Assembly (NCBI GenBank): GCA_023954855.1
Contig: JAGSGY010000034.1
Coordinates: 1 to 53,066, forward strand
Direction of reading: 5' to 3'
Length of the DNA: 53,066 nt
Origin: Pseudomonadota bacterium
GTDB lineage: Bacteria > Myxococcota_A > UBA796 > GCA-2862545
The notes under the pieces are model-generated. The model ran no database searches and was not told where the DNA came from. It worked only from the letters and a program-made list of their open reading frames with translations. The first letter of the stretch is position 1, and every line of letters begins with the position of its first letter. The translations under genes were made by a program, and so were the position numbers. Shown here in pieces: positions 45,938 to 52,787 of this stretch.

Positions 45938-46827
45938 GGCACCAGCTCGCCGCCGTCAGTGGTGGTCTGGTCTGGTTTGGTGCCCGTCGACGCGAGTGCT
46001 GCTTGAGTCGCCGGGCTCATGAGAACATCGCCCTGCGATCGTCGCGCGAGGGCTGCGGCAATCTCGACGGGGCCGTCCGACAAACTCAGTGCCCAATAGG
46101 TTGAGTCGCCGAGCACGCCAAAGGTGACGTCTGCGGTGTGTAGGCCAAGACCGGGGGTCTGGTCGAAGATGGACTTCGAGATGGCCAGAGCAGCTTCTTG
46201 GGCGTTTGATGCTGGGCCTGGGAACACCGCGACAGATCGGTCGCTGTCGAATCGATGGACGAAACCATGGTGGGATCGAACGATGGGTCCGACGACTGCG
46301 TGGTGGCGGTTTGCGGCGTCCAACGAAGTGCCCGCATCGTTGCGGGAGTGGGTCACCAAGACCGTCATCGTTCCAGTCGCTCGATCACCAATCTTGAGAT
46401 CGGCAACGGACTGGTCTCCAAAGATAGTGCGTATGGCCTGTGGAACGAACCTGGCGGCCTTGTGAATGCCAACGTGGCCGTTCACCCGTGCGAGCAACAC
46501 GTCGGGGTCGAAAGGCTTGCGAAGGTAGTCGACGGCACCCACCTTGAGCCCTCGCGCCTCCTCTTCAGGTGCGGCCATTCCGCTCAGAAAGATAATCGGA
46601 ATGCTGGCTGTCGTTGGGTCTGCCTTGAGCTGCGCGCACACCTCGAATCCGTTCATGACCGGCATCCGAATGTCCAGTAGGATGAGGTCTGGCGGCGCCT
46701 GACTCCGTACGATGCGAAGGGCACGAGCCCCCGAGGTCGCCACCAAAATCCGATAGTCATCCTCGAGGATCTGAGTCACGAGAGCGAGATTCGTGGGCGT
46801 ATCGTCAACGACGAGGATGGTCTTCAT
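45934..46827 (-). CDS. Receiver fused to degenerate class III cyclase domain
   Basis: 297 residues. The receiver is intact (ILVVDDTPTNLALVTQIL; Asp52 in LILLDIRMPV; Lys in LRKPF). The C-terminal part aligns with the cyclase encoded at 49721: FVPQAIRTIFGDQSVADLKI, IGDRATGTMTVLVTHSRND, HGFVHRFDSDRSVAVFPG and VTFGVLGDSTYWA. The first metal Asp of the FSDIR motif is His160, the VNxAAR motif is replaced by VEIAAAL, and only the second Asp (196) is kept. It is probably catalytically dead, so a likely regulator or ligand-binding pseudo-cyclase. Its stop overlaps the TonB receptor start (ATGA). Confidence 0.82.
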   Translation of the reverse strand: MKTILVVDDTPTNLALVTQILEDDYRILVATSGARALRIVRSQAPPDLILLDIRMPVMNGFEVCAQLKADPTTASIPIIFLSGMAAPEEEARGLKVGAVDYLRKPFDPDVLLARVNGHVGIHKAARFVPQAIRTIFGDQSVADLKIGDRATGTMTVLVTHSRNDAGTSLDAANRHHAVVGPIVRSHHGFVHRFDSDRSVAVFPGPASNAQEAALAISKSIFDQTPGLGLHTADVTFGVLGDSTYWALSLSDGPVEIAAALARRSQGDVLMSPATQAALASTGTKPDQTTTDGGELVP

Positions 46828-46883
46828 GGTGGCTGATTCTATCGATGGGGGCGTGTAGAGGAGGTGTAGAAAAGGGACGACGG

Positions 46884-47816
46884 CTACATCGGGTGGTGAA
46901 AGGCAAGTCGCACCAATGCGGGCACATCGGCAACGTCGAGTTTTTCGAGCACGCGCAACCGATACGTGCTCACGGTGGTCGGTGCCAAGCTCAAGGCGCC
47001 TGCGATCTCCTTGTTGCTCTTCCCATCGATGAGCAGCTGAAAGACCTGATGCTCCCTCGTGCTTAGGCGTAGAAACGGGCTCTCCGCTTCAGGATCAGGT
47101 GTCACGAGCCGACCCTCCACATCGCCACTCGTCTGAAGTGCGGGCCCTAGCAGCTCCAGCGCGCGATCGAGTCGCTCTTTGAGCTGTCCTGTAGTGTCGG
47201 CACGGGCTGTGAGCAGTTCATTGCGCACCATCTCCAGTCGCTCGGAAAGCTGGCGCCGCATGACTTCGGCAAGATCTCGGTCGCGGTTAGAACGACGCTC
47301 CATCCAATGCTGGGTCAGTGCTCGCACCTGGTCGCCCTGTAGGCGCACCATGTCGAGAAGTCGGTCGCGGTCGGCCGTCGCTTGGGCGATTCGGAGCTCA
47401 AGTCGCTCGGCTTCGCCGGCCAGGAGCTTTCGCTGCGTGGTCAAGGTGAGGTGCGTACGCACGCGAGCGAGTAGCTCTGAGGCCTCAAAAGGCTTGGTGA
47501 TGTAGTCGACGCCGCCGAGCTCGAAAGCTCGCAGCTTGTCATCCGAGCCTGAGTAGGCCGTCATGTACAGAACGGGAATATCGATGGTGTCTGGGTGCGC
47601 CTTGAGGCGCCGACAGGTCTCGAAGCCGTCGATTCCCGGCATGTCGATGTCGAGAAGAATCAAGTCGGGACGGGCGTAGTGGGCTCGTTTTACGCCAGAC
47701 AGACCGTCGCGTGCAGTCAGCACTGTGTATGCGTACTGTTTTAGGTGCGCAGAGGCGACCTCGAGGTTGGCTGCGCTGTCATCGATGATCAGGATCTTAG
47801 GCGTCTCAGTCTGCAT
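46884..47816 (-). CDS. Response regulator: receiver, coiled coil, LuxR-type HTH
   Basis: 310 residues. Receiver with ILIIDDSAANLEVASAHL, Asp56 in LILLDIDMPGIDGFETCRRL and ITKPFEASELL. A long coiled coil (about 130-230) separates it from a C-terminal GerE/LuxR helix-turn-helix with LSTREHQVFQLLIDGKSNKE and IAGALSLAPTTVSTYRLRVL. The coiled coil, unusual in NarL-type regulators of about 210 residues, should mediate dimerisation. It overlaps the upstream histidine kinase gene by 11 bp and is its most likely phospho-target. The next gene begins 56 bp downstream. Confidence 0.93.
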   Translation of the reverse strand: MQTETPKILIIDDSAANLEVASAHLKQYAYTVLTARDGLSGVKRAHYARPDLILLDIDMPGIDGFETCRRLKAHPDTIDIPVLYMTAYSGSDDKLRAFELGGVDYITKPFEASELLARVRTHLTLTTQRKLLAGEAERLELRIAQATADRDRLLDMVRLQGDQVRALTQHWMERRSNRDRDLAEVMRRQLSERLEMVRNELLTARADTTGQLKERLDRALELLGPALQTSGDVEGRLVTPDPEAESPFLRLSTREHQVFQLLIDGKSNKEIAGALSLAPTTVSTYRLRVLEKLDVADVPALVRLAFHHPM

Positions 47817-49488
47817 TGCGTGCCCTCTGACCAGCCGCGATGAGCATCATCATCCCGTGATCGTCAAAGTCCTGCGTCAACACTCTGAGTTGGGTCGCGA
47901 ACGGAACTAGGTGGGAGATCTGCGCGAGCTGTTCTGCAGCCTCGCGTACGGCTCCCAGGTCGCCTTGCATCGTGAGGTCCTCCAGCCGATCGAGCACCTC
48001 CGAGTCAGGATAGACGAGCGGCGCGAGCCCCAGTGTACTCTTCGAGTCGATGACGTCGTCCTGAAGCTCCGCATCCACCAGCGGCACGGTCACTCGCACG
48101 GAGGTTCCCACACCGAGTGTGCTCTCAAGGCGGATCTGCCCGTCCATGGCCTCCACCAAAGCGCCAGCGATCGACAACCCCAGTCCGGTCCCGCGACGGC
48201 GTTCTTCGGCTGTTCCCGATTGGACATAAGGTCGGAAGACGGCTTCTTGGTCCGATGGAGCGATTCCTGTTCCGCTGTCTCTCACCTCGAACCACCAGGA
48301 CGAGTCGCCCCGACCCAGCCCGATCTGGATGCTTCCTTCGTGGGTGTGCTTCACAGCATTTGAGACCAGGTTGGTGAGGATTTGCTTCAGCCTCTTGGGG
48401 TCGGCCTGAACCCAGCGGGGGAGAGCGTCGGAGACCGTGGCCGTGAGTTCCACTCCGGCAGAGTGTGCCTTCAGTGCGTAGGTATCCACCACATCATTGG
48501 CGAATGTGAGCAGATGTACGGGTCTGGCGACGAGCTCGACGCGTCCCGATTCGATGAGCGCGGAGTCCACGCTGTCCGCCACCAGATCAGCGAGGTGCCA
48601 GCCGTTCTTTAGGATGACCGAAGCCTGCTCGCGTGCGGCGGGGTCAGGGCTGTCCTTGAGTAGCTGCGCGTAGCCGATGACCGCGTTGAGAGGGTTGAGC
48701 AGTTCGTGGCCAAGCTGGGCAAGGAATTGGGTCTTCGCTTGACTGGTCGATTCGGCTGCCGCTCGACGCGCATCAAGCAGCAAGCGCGCACGCTCGTCGG
48801 CCTCGTGTTTGGACTGCTCTTCGAGAAGCTGGAACACCAGCTGCCGGAAAGCCGTCGCGACGAGGCCTGTCATGAGGCCCACTACCAGGAACATGCCGAT
48901 GCGGCGGACAGCCGGCCCTGGTCCCGAGAGAACCTCCATCAGGCCGGGCTCGGCCTGCACCTGGACCAGGTAGGGTCGTGCGAGCCCGAAGACGACCGCG
49001 TACTGCAGGCCGCACCAGGCGCCGATCGCGTAGGACGTGCGCGGACTCAGCAACGTCACGCTTAGGCAGATGGTCGAGGCCCACATGAGAGGTGGCAGGT
49101 CATGGATGAACTCTGCCAATTGGGGCCCATCGTGCCAGGCCAGGCCGAGCGCGAGCACAGACGGCAGACTGGCCGTCACCCACCAGGCACCTCTGGCCGC
49201 CGCTGGCGTAAGCTCGTCTTGCCAAGCGCGAACCGCAAGCCAGCCGCCCATGGTGACACCGAACACCACGATCGTGAGCCCCGAGCCGCGAGGCAAGGCG
49301 AGGCCCTGGATTCCCACGAATGAGGCCAACCAGCCTGGTATGACAAGCCCCATGGAGAGAACGGCCATGACAGCCCCGGCAATTCCGATCGGTACTCGGG
49401 AATACCGCCGCAGGGCATCGTTTAGACTGGAATCCGGTGGCGCTGACGAGGGCATTCGTTGGCGTTTTAGCACGCCAGCCTCGGCCAA
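47806..49488 (-). CDS. Membrane histidine kinase with atypical H box
   Basis: 560 residues. The N-terminal half has about six hydrophobic helices (VPIGIAGAVMAVLSMGLVIP, SGLTIVVFGVTMGGWLAV and more), a membrane-embedded sensor. The HisKA motif reads LGHELLNPLNAVIGYAQLL, where SHELRTPLN is usual. HATPase_c has LTNLVSNAVKHTHEG, VRDSGTGIAP and GTGLGLSIAGAL. A helical tail (about 490-550) resembles that of the 1,802-residue kinase, with TQLRVLTQDFDDHGMMML. It is the first gene of the reverse operon. The start is TTG at 49488 or ATG at 49455; neither has a clear ribosome-binding site. Confidence 0.88.
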   Translation of the reverse strand: MAEAGVLKRQRMPSSAPPDSSLNDALRRYSRVPIGIAGAVMAVLSMGLVIPGWLASFVGIQGLALPRGSGLTIVVFGVTMGGWLAVRAWQDELTPAAARGAWWVTASLPSVLALGLAWHDGPQLAEFIHDLPPLMWASTICLSVTLLSPRTSYAIGAWCGLQYAVVFGLARPYLVQVQAEPGLMEVLSGPGPAVRRIGMFLVVGLMTGLVATAFRQLVFQLLEEQSKHEADERARLLLDARRAAAESTSQAKTQFLAQLGHELLNPLNAVIGYAQLLKDSPDPAAREQASVILKNGWHLADLVADSVDSALIESGRVELVARPVHLLTFANDVVDTYALKAHSAGVELTATVSDALPRWVQADPKRLKQILTNLVSNAVKHTHEGSIQIGLGRGDSSWWFEVRDSGTGIAPSDQEAVFRPYVQSGTAEERRRGTGLGLSIAGALVEAMDGQIRLESTLGVGTSVRVTVPLVDAELQDDVIDSKSTLGLAPLVYPDSEVLDRLEDLTMQGDLGAVREAAEQLAQISHLVPFATQLRVLTQDFDDHGMMMLIAAGQRARNAD

Positions 49489-49720
49489 AGACGCGTTGAC
49501 TCAAGTCGGCCCAGCTCACGAGGCGCCTGAAGACTCGGCCGTGGTTCCGCCGCTGTTCCTTCGTGTTCCACGACGGTCGCAACAAACTCGACGTGGCCTT
49601 CCACGCGACAGCCTCCCGAGACGATTGGAGACAACGGCGCACCAGTCTCCCGGCAAGACGCACCGCCGCCGAGAAACCGATGCTGTCAGTTAAAAAGGAT
49701 CGAAACCAAGGTAGGATCAG

Positions 49721-51055
49721 GTGCACAGTAGACAGCCACGTATCCTGCCCTGCCTCCGAGGCCTCTTGGACCCCATCCCCGTTATTCTGGTCATCGACGA
49801 TGACCGCAACAACCTGCGTGTGGCGTCCGACTTGCTCGACACCGCTGGATTCGCGGTCCGCGCGGCGCGCGATGGGGCGACGGGGATCAAGCGCGCAAAA
49901 GCCTCGCCCCCGGACTTGATCCTGCTCGACGTTCAAATGCCGGGAATCGACGGCTTCGAGACCTGCAGACGCTTGGTTGGCGACCCCGAAACGGCCGAAA
50001 TCCCCGTGGTCTTCATGACCGCACTCACTGGCACAGAGGACAAGGTTCGCGCTTTCGAGGCCGGGGCGGTCGATTACGTGTCCAAGCCCTTTGAGTTTGC
50101 AGAGCTGAGAGCCCGCATTCAGACGCAACTCAACCTCGCACGGTTGCAGAGACAGCTTCGGGCCTCCAATGTGTTGCTTGAGGAGCGAGTCCGCGAGCGT
50201 ACGGCTGCTCTGGCCGAGGCCAACGAAGCCATGGCCCGGTTCGTTCCACAAGAATTCTTGGCGTCGCTGGGCCATGCCGAGGTGCGCACGACCCGTCTAG
50301 GTGACCGCATCCATGGCGACTTCACCGTCATGTTCTCGGACATTCGAAGCTACACACCGCTCGCCGAGTCTCTCGGACCCGAGCAGACCTTCGCGTTGCT
50401 CGGCGATTACTACCAACGCATCGGCCCTATCGTCCACGCTCACGGCGGCTACGTTTGCCAGTACCTTGGCGACGGTTTCATGGCGAGCTTCCCGGACCCC
50501 GTGCAGGCGGTCCGGTCCGCGATAGCCCAGCAACAAGCGCTCGATACGATGAACGCGGAGCGCACCGCGGAGGGGCAGCCACCGATTCGGACGGGCATCG
50601 GCCTCAACACAGGTCCGGTCACCTTGGGCATCATCGGAGACGAGCAACGCTTCAACACGTCCATCGTTGGAGACACCGTCAACTTGGCCGCCCGGATGGA
50701 GGGATTGTCCAAGTTCTACGGGGTGCGGATCACCATCAGCGGGTCGACCCGCGATGCCTTGGGCGACCGATTTGCTCTGCGGTTCCTAGAGCGAACCCAG
50801 GCACGGGGCAAGGTCTCTGAGACCTCCATCTATGAAGTGCTGGATGCCGACCCGTCAGATCTCCGAGCGCTCAAGCTTCAGGCTGAGCCTGACTTCACTT
50901 CTGGCCAGCAAGCCGTGAGGGAAGGAGACCTCCCCAACGCGGTATCGGCCTTTGCCCGCGTGCTGAAAACACTACCCAATGACCGAACGACGCGGCACTG
51001 GCTGGAGACAGCCGCTCGTCGTTTGTTAGTAAGTGAGACCGGCGGCCACCCATGA
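49721..51055 (+). CDS. Receiver fused to class III adenylate/guanylate cyclase
   Basis: 444 residues. Receiver with VILVIDDDRNNLRVASDLL, Asp70 in LILLDVQMPGIDGFETCRRL, and VSKPFEFAEL. A helical linker leads to the cyclase domain (about 190-385) with both metal aspartates (Asp207 in MFSDIRSYTPL, Asp251 in YLGDGFMASFP), RTGIGLNTGPVTLGIIGDE, and TSIVGDTVNLAARMEG with the transition-state Asn and Arg. This makes cAMP or cGMP; the form is not clear from sequence. The tail has a TPR-like helical pair. GTG 49721 has AGGA just upstream; TTG 49766 with GAGG 4-5 nt before is an alternative that starts directly at the receiver. It is divergent from the six-gene operon. Confidence 0.93.
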   Translation: MHSRQPRILPCLRGLLDPIPVILVIDDDRNNLRVASDLLDTAGFAVRAARDGATGIKRAKASPPDLILLDVQMPGIDGFETCRRLVGDPETAEIPVVFMTALTGTEDKVRAFEAGAVDYVSKPFEFAELRARIQTQLNLARLQRQLRASNVLLEERVRERTAALAEANEAMARFVPQEFLASLGHAEVRTTRLGDRIHGDFTVMFSDIRSYTPLAESLGPEQTFALLGDYYQRIGPIVHAHGGYVCQYLGDGFMASFPDPVQAVRSAIAQQQALDTMNAERTAEGQPPIRTGIGLNTGPVTLGIIGDEQRFNTSIVGDTVNLAARMEGLSKFYGVRITISGSTRDALGDRFALRFLERTQARGKVSETSIYEVLDADPSDLRALKLQAEPDFTSGQQAVREGDLPNAVSAFARVLKTLPNDRTTRHWLETAARRLLVSETGGHP

Positions 51056-51066
51056 GCCGGCCTAGT

Positions 51067-51123
51067 GCCTCATCCTGAGGCCGGGTCACCGTTCAGCCCA
51101 TCCTGGCTGAGGCCCCGCCTCAG
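51067..51123. terminator. Hairpin cluster between convergent cyclase and cNMP-binding genes
   Basis: Three short perfect stems: GCCTCA-TCC-TGAGGC (51067-51081), TCAGCC-CATCCT-GGCTGA (51093-51110), and CTGAGGC-CCC-GCCTCAG (51107-51123). The last covers the stop of the minus-strand gene. They lie exactly in the convergent gap, so a bidirectional terminator is likely, though there is no T tract. Confidence 0.55.
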
Positions 51124-51578
51124 GCCGGGCTGTGCGCCATGGCGCCGTCGAGCAGGTCGCGCACCGCTCGGTTGTCCTTCGCCAACTGATGCGCGAGCAC
51201 CTGCATCAATCGCACATACACGGCAGGCTCGTCCGCCCTGAGTGCCTCGAAGTCCGCCTTGCTAAGAACCCCGAGTAGGGTGCGATCGGTCGCGGTGCAC
51301 GTCGCGGTCCGTAGTCCGTCACCGAGGAGCGCGATCACGCCGAACAGCTGGCCATCAATCAGGTGTCGCCGCACAGACCACTCGCTGGCCGACTTGCGCT
51401 TGCGCACCTCGACGTTGCCATCTAGGACCAAGTACAACTCGTCGCCGCGCTTGCCCTCCTTGATGATCGCGCCGCCAGCGCGCACCCGTCGGGTGGTGAA
51501 CAGGCGCTCGAGCACCCGCACGCCAGCATCGTCGACCTGATCAAACAACTCGAAGCGGCGCAGCTGTCCCTGAATCAT
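51120..51578 (-). CDS. Cyclic-nucleotide-binding domain protein (second of pair)
   Basis: 152 residues, one CRP-like cNMP-binding beta-roll. Blocks: RRFELFDQVDDAGVRVLERL, AGGAIIKEGKRGDELYLVLD, GNVEVRKRK, GQLFGVIALLGDGLRTATCT, then ATDRTLLGVLSKADFEAL. The phosphate-binding cassette reads FGVIALLGDGLRTAT, where FGExALL..xxRxAT is usual, so the conserved Glu is Val here but Arg is present. No DNA-binding or other effector domain. The start overlaps the stop of the upstream paralogue by ATGA. It probably acts as a partner subunit or sensor of the nearby cyclase product. Confidence 0.85.
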   Translation of the reverse strand: MIQGQLRRFELFDQVDDAGVRVLERLFTTRRVRAGGAIIKEGKRGDELYLVLDGNVEVRKRKSASEWSVRRHLIDGQLFGVIALLGDGLRTATCTATDRTLLGVLSKADFEALRADEPAVYVRLMQVLAHQLAKDNRAVRDLLDGAMAHSPA

Positions 51579-52033
51579 TGCGCCCCCATCAGGCGGGCCA
51601 GCGCCCGTCGGAGCATGGGCCTCTTTGCGTGTGCCGATCGCAGCGTGAAGCGGCCCGCACCGAGCGACTCGACCGTGCCCTTGGTCGCCTCGACGAGGCG
51701 TTCCGACAGTGTTGAGGCCACCTGGCTGATCAGCGTGTCGGCCATGTGCGGATGTGTCGCCACCAGCTCGTTGAAGCCGTCTCGGTCGATCTGTACGACA
51801 TGGCAGTCGGTCACGCACAGCAGTGTGGCCGTCGCAGGACCCGCGTCCGCAAAGCCGATCTCGCCGAGCCATCCGGGCTGGTCAAGGCGAGCGAGCTCAC
51901 TCTCTCCGGCGCGAATAGAAATCATGCCGAAGAGCAGTCCCGTTAGTACACCGTGAGGCTCGCCCTCTGTGGCCAGGGCGGTACCGGCTGGAAGCATGGA
52001 CGTAGGCAGGTACTGGAGCAGCTCGTCGGTCAT
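51575..52033 (-). CDS. Cyclic-nucleotide-binding domain protein (first of pair)
   Basis: 152 residues, the same domain type as the gene downstream. Blocks: LLQYLPTSMLPAGTALATEG, VLTGLLFGMISIRAG, PGWLGEIGFADAGPATATLL, and CVTDCHVVQIDRDGFNELVA. The cassette (LGEIGFADAGPATAT) keeps Gly-Glu but lacks the Arg that contacts the cyclic phosphate, so ligand binding is uncertain. The C-terminal part is helical and basic (SAHAKRPMLRRALARL), which could bind nucleic acid or membrane, but no HTH is recognised. It is the last complete gene before the right-hand attachment-like repeat. Confidence 0.82.
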   Translation of the reverse strand: MTDELLQYLPTSMLPAGTALATEGEPHGVLTGLLFGMISIRAGESELARLDQPGWLGEIGFADAGPATATLLCVTDCHVVQIDRDGFNELVATHPHMADTLISQVASTLSERLVEATKGTVESLGAGRFTLRSAHAKRPMLRRALARLMGAQ

Positions 52034-52296
52034 GGGCCTGCCTAATGGAGCCTGGCTGCAATCGCCACTCGCGATTCTCGATCTAGCGACGAACGGCCAT
52101 ATCAGGGCTGCAAGGCGCGTCGATCACCTCAACCGAGGTGTAGTTTCAGAGGCGAAAGTCAGGTTCGAATCCGTTAGGGTCGGGCACGAAGGCGCCAAGA
52201 ATTGGTTGCCAAAACCGCATGTACGTACAATGTCCGTACACCGCAAACCCGGCCCACCACCGCCCTCAACCACCCCATCCGCACCGCAAGCCCCGT

Positions 52297-52503
52297 CTTC
52301 TAAGCCGATGGTCGCAGGTTCGAATCCTGCCGGGGGCACCATTTAGACCGATGTTTCAGCGAGAGCCCCCTCTTGGCGGAGTAGTCACGCAAGCGAGAGG
52401 CTCGAAGAGATCCAGCTCTTCTTTAAGGGCGAGTCGCTGACCTACGAACTGCCTGAATCTCCAAGGCGGTCCTCCCTCTGAGAACGCGCTGCTTGGGCCC
52501 AGG
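52297..52503 (+). repeat. Right attachment-like direct repeat (tRNA-Arg 3' fragment)
   Basis: Copy of the tRNA-Arg from anticodon loop to CCA (52297-52341) plus downstream bases, identical over 53 bp to the left copy; the tRNA 5' half is absent, so it is not a functional tRNA. The second part of the repeat (52476-52503) is separated by 113 bp not present in the left copy. Confidence 0.9.
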
Positions 52504-52510
52504 ATGACCC

Positions 52511-52580
52511 GCCCTATCGTGTCGCCGGCGGCTCCCCGTTGCCGAACTGGGGAGGGGAAACGAGGAGACAACGATAGGGC
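52511..52580. repeat. 70-bp imperfect palindromic element
   Basis: Outer arms GCCCTATCGT (52511-52520) and ACGATAGGGC (52571-52580) are perfect complements, extended by GTC/GAC with one bulged base. Inner arms CTCCCC and GGGGAG enclose GTTGCCGAACT. It could form a long hairpin or cruciform, lies right after the island boundary repeat, and has no T tract. It may be a REP/MITE-like element. Confidence 0.6.
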
Positions 52581-52787
52581 ACGCACAGACAACTAGTGGC
52601 GCCCAACCGTCGTTATGCAGTCGACTAGGCGATTCAGCCCATCGCAACCCCGAGCCCAATGTCTCCGAGCCCACACTGCTTCTGCGCCGTCGGACAGACA
52701 GAGCATCGTTTGCCGCGTCGTCGCGGTGGCCGGTTCTAGCCCGTGGATCGCGCGATCGGACCCAGGCTTTCTGCCGTCGCCGTGCGC

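Larger units (their letters stand above)
29827..52349. mobile_element. Putative genomic island integrated at tRNA-Arg, signalling cargo
   Basis: Bounded on the left by the intact tRNA-Arg and on the right by a direct repeat of the tRNA 3' half, 22,515 bp apart. The identity begins in the anticodon loop and runs through the CCA end, as expected for tyrosine-recombinase attachment sites. Genes inside look by eye to use more T and A at third codon positions than the genes to the left, which are strongly C-ending. No integrase, excisionase, plasmid or phage gene is recognisable, so the element is either decayed or mobilised in trans. The exact right edge depends on where crossover occurred within the repeat. 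Confidence 0.6.
52034..52787. other. Non-coding junction region
   Basis: 754 bp with no supportable gene. It contains a perfect small hairpin CACCTC-AACC-GAGGTG (52125-52140) in the leader of the cNMP-binding pair, a 13-bp match to the tRNA T arm (CAGGTTCGAATCC, 52160-52172), a lower-GC stretch near 52195-52245, the repeated tRNA fragment (52297 onward), a 113-bp insertion in the repeat (52363-52475) and a 70-bp palindromic element (52511-52580). From 52581 to 52787 I see nothing definite. Confidence 0.7.

Noticed and set aside
52124-52342. 72-residue minus-strand frame beginning with VPPAGFEPATIGLE
   Set aside because: It is the antisense of the tRNA 3' fragment; this peptide string is a well-known false gene over tRNA T arms.
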